A stretch of 41,930 bases of DNA from Fibrobacter sp. (GCA_017959225.1 JAGDBD010000072.1:1-41930); one strand, 5' to 3'. Positions 32,017 through 41,489 are shown, counted from the stretch's first letter. Numbers and translations are program-made. The notes: a model not told the origin generated them from the letters alone.

Positions 32017-32715
32017 TTAAATCGCGGGATCCTTGACTCCGTTTGCGGCAAAGGCTTTCGCCCTGTCAATGCACGTGCCGCAAGTTCCGCAAGGCTTTTC
32101 TCCGCCTTCGTAGCAGCTCCAAGTCAGTTCAAAGGGAACTCCGAGATCAAGCCCTTTTTTCACCACGTCTGCTTTGGACATTCCGGCAAAAGGAGCTTCG
32201 ACGTTCACAAGTCCGTAAGTCCCAATGGAAATCGCTTTTCCCATGGTATTCACAAAGTCCGTGCTGCAATCCGCATAAGCGTTCCCAGCAGCGTCGTCTC
32301 CGTGAGCGCCTAAATAAAGAGTGACTTCGTCTTTTTCGAAGAGACTTTGTGCAAGGCTTGCGCAAACGCTCAGCATCAGTCCGTTGCGGAACGGAACGTA
32401 GGTAGAAACTCGTCCGTTGCCGTCCGGGCCTTGCTCTGCGATTTGCTCGGCGTAGCTTTTGTGCGCAATTTCTTCTGTGGAGCCGGCGAGCAGCGAACAG
32501 TTGGAATACTGCATCACCGAAGACAGATCGAATTCGTAATGGGGAAGCTTATAAAAATCCGCAATCGCTTTCGCGGCTTTGAGTTCCTTGTCGTGCTTTT
32601 GACCGTAAAAGATCGAAGTTGTCGCCACGTTTTCGCTGCCAAATTTTTGGACAGCCATTGCGACACACACGGAAGAATCCACACCACCCGAAGAAAGAAC
32701 GATTGCTTTTTTCAT
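32017..32715 (-). CDS. queC: 7-cyano-7-deazaguanine synthase QueC
   Basis: The 232-residue enzyme makes preQ0 from 7-carboxy-7-deazaguanine with ATP and ammonia. The ATP pyrophosphatase loop SSGGVDSS is at the N-terminus, and zinc-binding Cys occur in SCYEGGEKPCGTCGTC. An AGGAAG sequence lies 7 bases before the ATG. It follows queF by 17 bases. queD and queE are not in this window. Confidence 0.95.
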   Translation of the reverse strand: MKKAIVLSSGGVDSSVCVAMAVQKFGSENVATTSIFYGQKHDKELKAAKAIADFYKLPHYEFDLSSVMQYSNCSLLAGSTEEIAHKSYAEQIAEQGPDGNGRVSTYVPFRNGLMLSVCASLAQSLFEKDEVTLYLGAHGDDAAGNAYADCSTDFVNTMGKAISIGTYGLVNVEAPFAGMSKADVVKKGLDLGVPFELTWSCYEGGEKPCGTCGTCIDRAKAFAANGVKDPAI

Positions 32716-32732
32716 TTTGAACTTCCTGAATT

Positions 32733-33218
32733 TTACTTGTGAGCGCGTCTGTCGATGGATGCGAAAAGACGGTCCGTGGCGCGGGCTTCGTAAACGGTAC
32801 CAGGCTTGCCGTAGCAGGCGAAGGGGTAAATCGAAATTCCACCGCGGGGCATAAAAACACCTTCCACTTCGATATACTTCGGATCCATCAACTGAATCAG
32901 ATCTTTCATAATGATGTTGACGCAGTCTTCGTGAAAGTCTCCATGATTGCGGAAGCTAAACAGGTAAAGCTTCAACGATTTGGATTCCACAATGGACTGA
33001 TCCGGAATATAGTTGATGTGGATGTCGGCAAAGTCCGGCTGACCGGTTTTCGGACAAAGAGATGTGAATTCCGGGCAGTTGAGCATCACCATGTAATCGT
33101 TTTCGGGATGCTTGTTCGGGAACTTTTCCAACAGTTTCGGGTTGTAATCGTACGTATACTGGGTATTTTGATTGCCCAGTAACGTGACTCCATCGAGTTC
33201 TTTTTCAGAACGGCTCAT
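32733..33218 (-). CDS. queF: NADPH-dependent preQ0 reductase QueF
   Basis: The 161-residue protein is a short (type I) QueF, reducing preQ0 to preQ1 in queuosine synthesis. The catalytic Cys is in [14 protein letters not shown] and the substrate-binding Glu in [24 protein letters not shown] follows. AAAGGAGA precedes the ATG. The start is 11 bases after the parC stop, so it is probably co-transcribed with topoisomerase IV. QueF presence implies that the pathway goes to queuosine in tRNA, not only to preQ0. Confidence 0.94.
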   Translation of the reverse strand: MSRSEKELDGVTLLGNQNTQYTYDYNPKLLEKFPNKHPENDYMVMLNCPEFTSLCPKTGQPDFADIHINYIPDQSIVESKSLKLYLFSFRNHGDFHEDCVNIIMKDLIQLMDPKYIEVEGVFMPRGGISIYPFACYGKPGTVYEARATDRLFASIDRRAHK

Positions 33219-33229
33219 TCAAGTCTCCT

Positions 33230-35803
33230 TTATCCGAAGAGATCCGGGGAATCCGAATCCGTATCGCTTTCCGAAGCTTCTTCAGCAGATGCGTTCTGGA
33301 TTCGGGTGAACCTTTTGACCTTCTTCGCTGTGAACTTGCTTCCCAAAGCCTTATAGGTTTTGATTTCGGCAAGTTCTGTCAGGTCAAGTTCTTCTTGCTC
33401 CACCTTGTGACCGGACTGGTAGTCCATCATCACGCGGGCATCTTCCGTACTGAAGAATTCAATCATCTTAGTATCCGGATGGTCCGAAAGGATGTTGAAT
33501 TCTGTCGTCGTCGGACAGGTTTCTAGCGTAAAGCGCTTGACCATGTAATTGAAGTTTTCTCCTTCAAAATACAAAACGGTGAAGACGCGGCTCGGATTGT
33601 ACTTGCCGAGATAGAGAATGTCCGTTCCCACAAGGATCGGATCCTTCATTTCGTGCAATTTGGCCATGCCGTTGTTACGGATGGAAATCAATTTTTCACC
33701 GTCTTCGAAGGCTCCGATGCGGTCGCCCTTCTTTTGAGTGCTGACCATGCCGGAGATGGCGTCGAAATAGAAGACTTTGGCCCCGAGGGTACTTTCGCCG
33801 TCGCTGACCTTTTTGATGGAGCGGACCGGGTACTTCGTTACAATGTTGCCCACGGCATTGCGGCCCTTGATTTCGACTTCGGAAAAATCCACTTCGAAAT
33901 TGAGCTTTACACGGGGACGCGGCTTGAGCACCACCTTGACTGTTCCTGCTTCACCATTTGCGTTCGAGGAAATGTAGAGAATCTTGGTTCCCGGCTTTCC
34001 CTTGCCCATGGGGTAATCTTTGTTACGGGTAATGCCGCCCACGTTAAAACGCTTGATGAGAGCGGGACCGTCCTTGCCATCTTGGTAGATGACGTTATAG
34101 ATGCGGCGTTCGTCATCCTTGTTGAATTTTTCCACAAGAACGATGTCTTTGCCCACAAAGTCCTTGGCGGAAACTTTGACGATCTTATAAGAACCATCGT
34201 TTTTAAACACGATGATATCGTCATATTCGGAAACGTCGAACAGGTACTCTTCTTTTTTGAGATCTGTACCGATAAAGCCTTCCTTGCGGTTCACGTAGAA
34301 CTTCTGGTTTGCCATGGCGACGTGGACTGCATCGACTTTGCCGAATTCCGCAATTTGTGTTTTGCGTTCCCGGCCTTCGCCGTACTTCTTCTGGATATTC
34401 TTGAAGTGGGCGATTGTATAGTCGATGATGTTTTCCAAGTTGGATTGGATTTCGGCAATGTGCTCGTCCAAGCTCTTCAGAAGTTCGTCTGCCTTTTTAC
34501 GGTTGAACCGAGCGATTTTATACATCGGAAGTGCGGTGAGCTTTTCGATGTCGTCTACCGAGACTTCGCGGCGAAGCTTTTTCGTGAAAGGCTTTAAACC
34601 TTCGTCAACTAACTGGATCAGTTCGTCATGATCTTTCGCCTTCTTCATGACTTCGTAAACTTCTTTTTCGATGAAGATCTTTTCAAGACTTGTGGCGTGC
34701 CACTTTTCTTGAGTGTGCTTCATGTCGTTTTCGAGTTCCCACTTGAGCAAACGCTTGGTGTGGTCAACGCTCAGTTTCAGAAGTTCGGAAGTCGTTGTGA
34801 AACAAGGCTTTTTATCGATGATCACGCAAGTGCACGGAGAAAGGGACTTTTCGCAGTCCGTAAACGCATAGAGCGCTTCGATCATCTTCTGCGGATCGGA
34901 ACCCGGGAGAAGATGAATGACGATTTCGACTTCTTGAGCGGTATCGTCGTCAACGCGTTTGATCTTGATTTTGCCTTTATCGTTAGCAGCGACGATGGTT
35001 TCGATGAGGGAACCGGTCGTTGTGCCGTAAGGAATTTCACGGATGACGAGAGTCTTTGCGTCTTGAACTTCGATCTTTGCACGAACCTTGATTTTACCGC
35101 CACGGGCGCCGTCGTCATAATGGGAAACGTCAATGGTGCCACCGGTGAAAAAGTCCGGGTACAAGGTAAACTTTTTGCCTTTGAGATAGGCGATGCTCGC
35201 TTCGCAAAGTTCGTTGAAGTTATGGGGCAGAATGTATGTCGAAAGACCGACTGCAATACCGTCTACGCCTTGAGCAAGAAGAAGCGGAAATTTGGCCGGC
35301 AGCGTGACAGGTTCTTTGCGTGTACCGTCGTAATTCGGAATCCATTCGGTGGTTTCCGGATTAAAAAGAATTTCTTGCGCAAATTGCGAAAGACGTCCTT
35401 CGATATAACGGCCTGCTGCTGCACCGTCGCCGGTCAACGGGTTTCCCCAGTTACCCTGCGTATCGATCAGCAAATCTTTTTGACCGAGACCCACAAGGGC
35501 TGTGTAAATGGAAGAGTCTCCGTGGGGATGGTAACGCATGGTGGCACCGACCACGTTTGCCACTTTGATCAGGTGACCGTTGTTCATTTCGGAAAGCGTA
35601 TGCAGAATGCGACGCTGCACGGGCTTCAATCCGTCTTCAAAATAAGGGACGGCACGGTCGAGAATGACATAACTCGCATAGTCCAAGAACCAACCGTCAT
35701 AAAGCTTTTCCAAATGGTTCGCATTGGAAAGACCGAGAATTTCGGTATCGCTTTTGACATCGGCTTCGGGAGCGTTTGCAAACTTATCTTCGAAATCACT
35801 CAT
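33230..35803 (-). CDS. parC: DNA topoisomerase IV subunit A
   Basis: The 857-residue protein is a type IIA topoisomerase A subunit. The active-site Tyr is in AAGRYIEGRLS; DGLKPVQRRIL and YHPHGDSS are the expected breakage-reunion motifs. The C-terminal third is beta-rich and ends in an acidic Ser/Asp tail, as in Bacteroidota ParC-type proteins rather than a canonical GyrA with GyrA-box. Its ATG shares one base with the parE stop (TAATG), so the two subunits are translationally coupled. GyrA is the alternative name, but the pairing with a 616-residue B subunit favours ParC. Confidence 0.9.
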   Translation of the reverse strand: MSDFEDKFANAPEADVKSDTEILGLSNANHLEKLYDGWFLDYASYVILDRAVPYFEDGLKPVQRRILHTLSEMNNGHLIKVANVVGATMRYHPHGDSSIYTALVGLGQKDLLIDTQGNWGNPLTGDGAAAGRYIEGRLSQFAQEILFNPETTEWIPNYDGTRKEPVTLPAKFPLLLAQGVDGIAVGLSTYILPHNFNELCEASIAYLKGKKFTLYPDFFTGGTIDVSHYDDGARGGKIKVRAKIEVQDAKTLVIREIPYGTTTGSLIETIVAANDKGKIKIKRVDDDTAQEVEIVIHLLPGSDPQKMIEALYAFTDCEKSLSPCTCVIIDKKPCFTTTSELLKLSVDHTKRLLKWELENDMKHTQEKWHATSLEKIFIEKEVYEVMKKAKDHDELIQLVDEGLKPFTKKLRREVSVDDIEKLTALPMYKIARFNRKKADELLKSLDEHIAEIQSNLENIIDYTIAHFKNIQKKYGEGRERKTQIAEFGKVDAVHVAMANQKFYVNRKEGFIGTDLKKEEYLFDVSEYDDIIVFKNDGSYKIVKVSAKDFVGKDIVLVEKFNKDDERRIYNVIYQDGKDGPALIKRFNVGGITRNKDYPMGKGKPGTKILYISSNANGEAGTVKVVLKPRPRVKLNFEVDFSEVEIKGRNAVGNIVTKYPVRSIKKVSDGESTLGAKVFYFDAISGMVSTQKKGDRIGAFEDGEKLISIRNNGMAKLHEMKDPILVGTDILYLGKYNPSRVFTVLYFEGENFNYMVKRFTLETCPTTTEFNILSDHPDTKMIEFFSTEDARVMMDYQSGHKVEQEELDLTELAEIKTYKALGSKFTAKKVKRFTRIQNASAEEASESDTDSDSPDLFG

Positions 35804-37653
35804 TACAGTTCCTCCACCGCGTTAGCGCGCAGGTTTTGCACAATGCGGTTCTGACGTTCCGGCGTGTTCTTGCCCATGTAATAACCGAGCATTTTGTTCA
35901 GGGACGCATCTGGAGGCGAAACAACGCTTTCAAGGCGCATGGTCTCGCCGATGAACTGGCGGAATTCATCCGGGTTGATTTCACCGAGACCTTTGAATCG
36001 GCTGATTTCCAAATCTTTGCCGGCCAGGGTCTGGGCTGCTTCATCGCGTTCCGCTTCGTCGTAGCAATAGAGAACCTTGTTCTTTTTGGAATTGCGCACA
36101 CGGAACAGCGGGGTCTGCAAAATGTAAAGGTGGCGCTGTTCCACAAGTTCCGGGAAGAACTGCAAAAAGAACGTCATCAAAAGAAGTCGAATATGCATAC
36201 CGTCCACATCGGCATCGGTCGCGATAATGACTTTATCGTAACGGAGGGAATCCAAACCGTTTTCAATGTCCAGCGCATGCTGGAGCAGGTTGAATTCTTC
36301 GTTTTCGTAAACCACTTTTTTGGTCAAACCGAAACTGTTGAGCGGCTTACCGCGAAGGCTAAAGACCGCTTGGTTCTGCACGTTGCGCGCTTTTGTCAGC
36401 GTACCCGATGCAGAGTCTCCTTCGGTCAGGAAGATCATAGTTTCCTTGTGAACCGGATTCTTGGCATCGGTCAAATGCACCTTGCAGTCGCGAAGTTTTT
36501 TGTTGTTCAGGTTCGCTTTGCGGGCCCGTTCGTTGGCGAGCTTTCGAATGCCTGCAATATCTTTCCGTTCCCGTTCGCTCTGCTGAATGCGGTTGAGCAG
36601 GGCTTTTTCCGCTTCCGGATTTTTGTGCAGATAGTTGTCCACTTCCGTCGAAACGAAGTCCACGATCCAAGTACGGAGAGACGGACCTCCCGGAGCGGTC
36701 GTGGTGCTGCCGAGCTTCGTTTTTGTCTGGGATTCAAACACCGGTTCTTGAATGCGGACGGCAATGGCTGCGATAATGCAATTGCGGATGTCCGACGGGT
36801 CGAGATCCTTTTTGAAGTGGTCGCGGACGCCTTTTACAAAGCCTTCACGGAAAGCCTGCTGGTGAGTTCCGCCTTGGGTCGTGTGCTGACCGTTCACAAA
36901 GCTGAAGTAATGTTCACCGTACTGATTGCCATGGGTGAAGGCGATTTCAATGTCTTTTGTTTTCAGATGGGCAATGGGGTAGCGGAGAGTGTCGTCCACA
37001 CGGCCCTTGAGCAAGTCTAAAAGACCTTCTTCACTGGTATAGACCTTGCCGTTCATCACCAGGGTAAGTCCCGTGTTCAGATAGGCATAGTTCCAGATTT
37101 TTTCTTCCATGTAAGCCGGAAGATAACGGTAATTCTTGTTGAAAATCGTCGCATCCGGCGTAAAGATGATTTCTGTACCGGTCTTTTCGTCCGATTTGCA
37201 TTCCCCGTATTCTTTTACAAGGACGCCCTTGCAGAATTCCGCTTTTTTGCATTTTCCGTCGCGGAAGCTCTGAACGATAAACTTGTCGGAAAGGGCGTTC
37301 ACAGCCTTTGTACCGACACCGTTCAAGCCGACCGACTTCTGGAACGCTTCGGAATCGTATTTGCCACCGGTATTCATTTTGGAAACGCAATCCACAACTT
37401 TACCGAGGGGGATTCCTCGACCGTAGTCTCGTACACGGACTTCCCGGTCTTCAATGGTAATTTCAATTCTTTTACCGGCTCCCATGACGAATTCATCGAT
37501 GGAGTTATCGATGATTTCCTTGGCGAGCACGTAAATACCGTCGTCAGGGCTCTGACCGTCCCCGAGTTTACCGATGTACATACCCGGACGCATCCGAATA
37601 TGTTCATGCCACTCCAACGATTTAATATTGTCTTCTGTATATCTTACTGCCAT
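35803..37653 (-). CDS. parE: DNA topoisomerase IV subunit B
   Basis: The 616-residue protein has a GHKL ATPase domain ([33 protein letters not shown]), a transducer, and a TOPRIM domain with LTEGDSASG and DADVDGMHI. The length lacks the insert found in proteobacterial GyrB. Together with the coupled A subunit it decatenates daughter chromosomes. No Shine-Dalgarno is clear. It heads parE-parC-queF-queC. Confidence 0.92.
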   Translation of the reverse strand: MAVRYTEDNIKSLEWHEHIRMRPGMYIGKLGDGQSPDDGIYVLAKEIIDNSIDEFVMGAGKRIEITIEDREVRVRDYGRGIPLGKVVDCVSKMNTGGKYDSEAFQKSVGLNGVGTKAVNALSDKFIVQSFRDGKCKKAEFCKGVLVKEYGECKSDEKTGTEIIFTPDATIFNKNYRYLPAYMEEKIWNYAYLNTGLTLVMNGKVYTSEEGLLDLLKGRVDDTLRYPIAHLKTKDIEIAFTHGNQYGEHYFSFVNGQHTTQGGTHQQAFREGFVKGVRDHFKKDLDPSDIRNCIIAAIAVRIQEPVFESQTKTKLGSTTTAPGGPSLRTWIVDFVSTEVDNYLHKNPEAEKALLNRIQQSERERKDIAGIRKLANERARKANLNNKKLRDCKVHLTDAKNPVHKETMIFLTEGDSASGTLTKARNVQNQAVFSLRGKPLNSFGLTKKVVYENEEFNLLQHALDIENGLDSLRYDKVIIATDADVDGMHIRLLLMTFFLQFFPELVEQRHLYILQTPLFRVRNSKKNKVLYCYDEAERDEAAQTLAGKDLEISRFKGLGEINPDEFRQFIGETMRLESVVSPPDASLNKMLGYYMGKNTPERQNRIVQNLRANAVEEL

Positions 37654-37926
37654 AAATTTTTGAACCTAAATCGTCTAATTGAATCCAAAGCGTGCAAAAG
37701 TGAGTAAAATTTGGGAACGAACTTGCGGGTTCGGTCCAAAATTCAGGCCGAAATATAGCAAAAAATCAAAATAGGTGTACGCTTGTGCAGTTTTGCAGTG
37801 TTTTCAATGGGCGAACTCATCGTTTTCACGTTTTTTAGCGAAAATTAGGGCAAAATCATTCATTTTTGTGAAAAATCGCATAGATTAAAAAGAGAATCCA
37901 TGTGAACTTTTGAAGGGGGCGTTAAC
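37654..37926. other. Intergenic region between divergent parE and transporter genes
   Basis: The 273 AT-rich bases hold no convincing ORF or RNA. A TATATT on the minus strand (37756-37751) may serve parE with a leader of about 90 bases. On the plus strand TTCATT and TAGATT spaced by 16 bases lie before the transporter gene; the match is weak. A small hairpin CGAAC-N6-GTTCG lies near 37713-37728. GGGGG is 7 bases before the ATG at 37927. Confidence 0.4.
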
Positions 37927-39009
37927 ATGATTTCCATCCGTCATTTAAAAAAGGTCTATCCGAATGTAACGCCTCTGGAAGATGTCAACGCGGAAATTCA
38001 ACGGGGTGAGGTCATTTCCATCATTGGACCTTCTGGAACGGGAAAATCGACACTTCTTCGCTGTATTAATCTTTTGGAAAAGCCCACATCCGGTGAAGTG
38101 CTTATCGATGGAAAGTCTATTACGGCTCGGGGCGCGGATGTAGCCGCTCTTCGTCGTAAAATGGGCATGGTTTTCCAATCCTTCAACCTGTTCAACCATT
38201 TGACGATTATCGAAAATATCATGGTCGCTCAAATGGATCTGCTAAAGCGTTCTAAAAATGAAGCTTATGAAAAAACCATGAGCCTTTTGCACCAAGTAGG
38301 TTTATCCGATAAAGCGGACGCTTTGCCTGAAGAGCTTTCGGGAGGTCAAAAGCAACGAGCCGCAATTGCTAGGACTTTGGCCATGGATCCCGAAATCATT
38401 TTGTTCGATGAACCGACGAGCGCTCTCGATCCTACCATGGTCATGGAAGTCCTTGCGGTCATTCGCAATTTGGCAAGCCAAGGGCTTACCATGTTGATCG
38501 TAACTCATGAAATGCAATTTGCAAAGGATCTTTCGACCCGGGTCTTTTACATGGATCAGGGGGGAATTTACGAAGACGGAACCCCGGAACAGATCTTTAC
38601 AAATCCGAAACGCGAAAAAACACGGCTCTTTATTAACCGGCTGAATGTTTTCGACGAAAAAATCACTTCGAAAGGTTTCGATTATATCGGGCTTATCAAC
38701 CGGCTGTATCTATTCGGTGAAAAAAATCAGGTTTCAAAGAAAACGCTTCGAAATATCAACTTCGTTTTCGACGAATTGGTTTCGCAAATTTTTGTTCCGC
38801 GATTGGATCCTGGAGCGGAATTGCTGTTTACGGTGGAAGTCTCCGATAAAAAAAATGGAGCGGTAGTCACCATCGGATATGGAGGTGCAGAAATCGAACC
38901 GTTGAGTTTTTGCGATGAATTTTCACGTGAACTCATTTCGCTTGCGACGTCGGAAATCCGGACAAGTACAGCCGGCGGAAAAAATCTTTTGAAGTTGCAT
39001 GTACGGTAG
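37927..39009 (+). CDS. Amino-acid ABC transporter ATPase with HATPase-like C-terminal tail
   Basis: The 360-residue protein has a GlnQ/HisP-type ATPase (1-242): Walker [10 protein letters not shown] (34-42), Q-loop VFQSFNLF, signature LSGGQKQR, Walker [14 protein letters not shown]-loop His194. All catalytic residues are intact. Unlike the usual 240-residue GlnQ it continues for about 115 residues. This tail has a helix [15 protein letters not shown], a beta hairpin ending [13 protein letters not shown] and a final [11 protein letters not shown]...GGKNLLKL, the order seen in small GHKL/RsbW-like HATPase domains (N-box helix, DxG-like turn, C-terminal strand), but with the ATP-binding residues eroded. 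A regulatory role is inferred. The binding protein/permease gene follows after 8 bases. Confidence 0.9.
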   Translation: MISIRHLKKVYPNVTPLEDVNAEIQRGEVISIIGPSGTGKSTLLRCINLLEKPTSGEVLIDGKSITARGADVAALRRKMGMVFQSFNLFNHLTIIENIMVAQMDLLKRSKNEAYEKTMSLLHQVGLSDKADALPEELSGGQKQRAAIARTLAMDPEIILFDEPTSALDPTMVMEVLAVIRNLASQGLTMLIVTHEMQFAKDLSTRVFYMDQGGIYEDGTPEQIFTNPKREKTRLFINRLNVFDEKITSKGFDYIGLINRLYLFGEKNQVSKKTLRNINFVFDELVSQIFVPRLDPGAELLFTVEVSDKKNGAVVTIGYGGAEIEPLSFCDEFSRELISLATSEIRTSTAGGKNLLKLHVR

Positions 39010-39017
39010 GGGGCATT

Positions 39018-39815
39018 ATGAAAGACTTGAAAACTGTATTTGTGGCGGTTTGTTCTCTGATCGTTTTTTTGCTTTCGGGTTGCGGCGAAAAAAAAGAGGA
39101 AATCACCTCTTTGGAAGACTTGAATCGTCCGGGGCTTTCCATCGGATATTATGAAGGCCAATCGGTCAGCTTTATTTTGCCCAAGGTTTTTCCCCATGCC
39201 ACGTTTCAGTCGTTCAACGATCCTGTGACCGGTTATGAAGCGTTACGTCAGGGAAAACTTGCAGGTTTTGCCTATGAACGTTTGCAAATGGAACAGGCCA
39301 TCGTGAGCGGTTTAAAAGGCGTCCGGCTTTTGCCCGAAACCTTGGGCGATACGGTCAACGTGTCTGTCGGAATTTCCCGCGCATCCAAAATTCCCGACTT
39401 AAAGGAAAAAATCAATGCCTTTATTCGGGAATGCAATGAAAATGGAATTTTAAGTCAAATGCGGGATCGCTGGCTGATTCAGAAAGACACCGTGATGCCA
39501 GAAATTCCTAGGCCAGAAAAACCAGAACTGGTTTTACACGTGGGAACCAGCGGCGTGGTGCCGCCTTACAGCTATTACAGCGGAACGGAGCTGACGGGAT
39601 TTGACATCGAATGGATCCGTCGATTTGCGTTATGGCTGAATGCCGATGCGCGCATCAAAATTTATGATTACAACAGTATCGTCGCCGCTGCGGTAAGCGG
39701 AAACATTGATTGCATTGTTGCCAATTTGAATGAAACTCGGGAACGAAAAGAAAAAATCGATTTTTTCGGATCCTTTGACTCAAGTGATCAACGCCGTGAT
39801 GGTGAAAAAGGGTGA
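39018..39815 (+). CDS. Lipoprotein substrate-binding part of transporter fusion (5' fragment before frameshift)
   Basis: The 265-residue fragment has a lipoprotein signal with lipobox LSGC (Cys22). Residues 31-154 match the second lobe of an amino-acid-binding SBP_bac_3 protein (SLEDLNRPGLSIGYYEGQS, then KINAFIRECNENGILSQMRDRW). Residues 170-249 are a first lobe (LHVGTSGVVPPYSYY, GFDIEWIRRFA, RERKEKIDF). The frame then breaks at a run of six T (39761-39766); with five T the text would read on as KIDFSDPLTQV into the next frame. Joined to the following ORF it would be a 755-residue binding-protein/permease fusion. Whether the extra T is a real mutation, phase variation or a sequencing error cannot be told. 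Confidence 0.75.
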   Translation: MKDLKTVFVAVCSLIVFLLSGCGEKKEEITSLEDLNRPGLSIGYYEGQSVSFILPKVFPHATFQSFNDPVTGYEALRQGKLAGFAYERLQMEQAIVSGLKGVRLLPETLGDTVNVSVGISRASKIPDLKEKINAFIRECNENGILSQMRDRWLIQKDTVMPEIPRPEKPELVLHVGTSGVVPPYSYYSGTELTGFDIEWIRRFALWLNADARIKIYDYNSIVAAAVSGNIDCIVANLNETRERKEKIDFFGSFDSSDQRRDGEKG

Positions 39816-41286
39816 AAATTCGACACTCCAAATAAGAACGCTTGCGGATTTGAATCATCCCAATGTAAAAATGGGAGTTCCTTCTGGGACTGCATTTGAT
39901 TTGATTTCGCAAAAACATTATCCCCAAGCAGAAGTTTTTTACTTGAATGGATTCTGTGACGTGATTCCGGCTTTAAGGCAGAAAATTGTGGATGCGGCGC
40001 TATTTGACGAACCGGTCGCCAGGGATATTTGCCGCCAAAATCGGGACTTGACGTATATTCGGGAAAATGTCGAAAGCGTTTATTTTGCCCTTGGATTTAG
40101 TAAAACGGAAAGGGGAGTGAAACTATGTAGCCAGATCAATGAATTTTTGAACAAACTGAAGGAGAACGGAACTCTTGCCGACATAGAAAAGCTTTGGGTT
40201 GACGGGGAAGAATCCCAGAAAAAAATCGATAAAACGGGCCTTTCTGGAAAGAATGGAACCCTCCGATTGCTCACGCCTTCTAATTATGCTCCGTTTACGT
40301 ATGTTCAAGATGGGGAAGTGGTTGGCTATGAAATGGATTTGCTTTACCGCTTTGCAAGAGAATACGGTTATCAGATCGAAATCCTTGTAATGGAACCTAG
40401 CGCGGTGATTTCAGGATTGGTTGCTGGCAAGGGAGATTTAATTTGCGGAGGGGTTTCTTATACAGCAGAGCGGGCTGAAAAGATTTTGTTCAGCGTCCCG
40501 ACATATGAAACGGGAATTGTAGCCCTTGTCAGAGCTTCGACGATTCCGGAAGAAAACGGTCTTTTTTTGACGGATGAAAAATCAACTTGGCATTCAAATC
40601 TTTCGGAAAGCTTTGAACGTACCTTTGTTCGGGAGTCTCGTTGGAAGCTGGTTCTTGACGGCATTCGGATTACCATTTTTATTTCGATTTTCTCGGCGAT
40701 TTTTGGAACGCTTCTGGGCTTTGGAATTTGCCTGCTGCGCCGTTCGGGAAATCGTCTGGTGAATATCATTGCGCTCTCTTATATTCGCGTAATGCAAGGT
40801 ACGCCGATGATCGTGTTACTGATGATTCTTTTTTACATCGTTTTTGCAAAGACTGGTTTGGATGGCGTTTGGGTGGCGGTCATCGGCTTTGGGTTGAATT
40901 TTGCAGCTTATGTAAGTGAAATGATGCGAACGGGGATTGAATCGGTGGATAAGGGACAAATGGAAGCTGCGTTGGCGCTTGGCTACCGGAAACCCCATGC
41001 TTTCTTAAAAATTGTGCTGCCGCAAGCCGCAAGGCATTTTTTGCCGGTGTATCAGGGGGAATTTATTTCTCTTGTGAAAATGACTTCGGTGGTGGGGTAC
41101 ATCGCCATTCAGGATTTGACGAAAGCTTCGGATATTATCCGCAGCCGTACCTATGAAGCATTCTTCCCATTGATTTCGACGGCGATCATTTACTTTATCA
41201 TTGCATGGCTTTTGACCCGTGCACTTGTCGCATTGCAGGACCGCTTGAACCCTAAGAAAAGACGGAAAAGGCTTTTCTCAAAATAG
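39730..41286 (+). CDS. Binding-domain and permease part of amino-acid ABC transporter (3' fragment)
   Basis: Continuation of the preceding gene in the +1 frame; the true entry point is the T run at 39761-39766, so the ATG at 39730 is only the formal start. After SDPLTQVINAV come a lobe 2 (residues about 36-158, TLADLNHPNVKMG... ADIEKLWVD), then a lone lobe 1 (176-268, LRLLTPSNYAPFT, GYEMDLLYRFA, SYTAERAEKI), then a HisM/GlnP-type permease (305-505) with the EAA loop EAALALGYRKPHAFLKIVLP. About five membrane helices are visible in the permease. The tail is very basic. Substrate is probably a polar amino acid, by family. Confidence 0.78.
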   Translation: MKLGNEKKKSIFSDPLTQVINAVMVKKGENSTLQIRTLADLNHPNVKMGVPSGTAFDLISQKHYPQAEVFYLNGFCDVIPALRQKIVDAALFDEPVARDICRQNRDLTYIRENVESVYFALGFSKTERGVKLCSQINEFLNKLKENGTLADIEKLWVDGEESQKKIDKTGLSGKNGTLRLLTPSNYAPFTYVQDGEVVGYEMDLLYRFAREYGYQIEILVMEPSAVISGLVAGKGDLICGGVSYTAERAEKILFSVPTYETGIVALVRASTIPEENGLFLTDEKSTWHSNLSESFERTFVRESRWKLVLDGIRITIFISIFSAIFGTLLGFGICLLRRSGNRLVNIIALSYIRVMQGTPMIVLLMILFYIVFAKTGLDGVWVAVIGFGLNFAAYVSEMMRTGIESVDKGQMEAALALGYRKPHAFLKIVLPQAARHFLPVYQGEFISLVKMTSVVGYIAIQDLTKASDIIRSRTYEAFFPLISTAIIYFIIAWLLTRALVALQDRLNPKKRRKRLFSK

Positions 41287-41303
41287 CGGCTCGTTTACCT
41301 TGG

Positions 41304-41334
41304 CATTGCGAGGGACGATGTCCCGAAGCAATCC
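41304..41334. repeat. REP-like palindromic element
   Basis: ATTGC (41305-41309) pairs with GCAAT (41328-41332), and inside it GGGAC (41312-41316) pairs with GTCCC (41320-41324) around GAT. The core CATTGCGAGG...GAAGCAATCC resembles a dispersed intergenic palindrome seen in many bacterial genomes. A second small hairpin GGGAA/TTCCC follows at 41353-41367. Confidence 0.55.
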
Positions 41335-41373
41335 ATTTTTGAGTATTTTATCGGGAACATTTTTCCCAAAACT

Positions 41374-41412
41374 CACAACGTTTGTATAAACGTTGTGATT
41401 TTTTCTTTTTTT
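41374..41412 (+). terminator. Rho-independent terminator of the amino-acid transporter unit
   Basis: A perfect 10-bp stem CACAACGTTT/AAACGTTGTG (41374-41383, 41388-41397) with loop GTAT is followed by ATTTTTTCTTTTTTT. It lies 88 bases after the permease stop. Confidence 0.9.
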
Positions 41413-41450
41413 ACGTTTGTTGCCGTGGATTTGCCGAACGGGAGTGGTAT

Positions 41451-41471
41451 ATTGTAAGAATAACTTACAAT
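41451..41471. promoter_or_regulatory. Operator-like inverted repeat ATTGTAAG-N5-CTTACAAT
   Basis: An 8-bp inverted repeat overlaps the end of a TATATT box at 41448-41453 and lies 18 bases before the ATG at 41490. A factor bound here would cover the promoter. A related palindrome lies before the secreted-protein gene at 2914. Confidence 0.4.
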
Positions 41472-41489
41472 TTCATTGCGTTTGGCGAG

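Noticed and set aside
32733..33229. preQ1 riboswitch before queF
   Set aside because: Only 11 bases separate queF from parC, leaving no room for an aptamer.
34628..35854. 408-codon plus-strand ORF
   Set aside because: Antisense to parC, with composition typical of a shadow frame and no motif.
35776..37020. 414-codon plus-strand ORF
   Set aside because: It lies entirely antisense to parE, whose GHKL and TOPRIM motifs are intact; the product has no recognisable domain.
39760..39766. Programmed -1 frameshift at T TTT TTC in the transporter gene
   Set aside because: The heptamer fits the -1 rule, but joining the two halves needs a +1 shift (one base skipped), so -1 slippage would not restore the protein.
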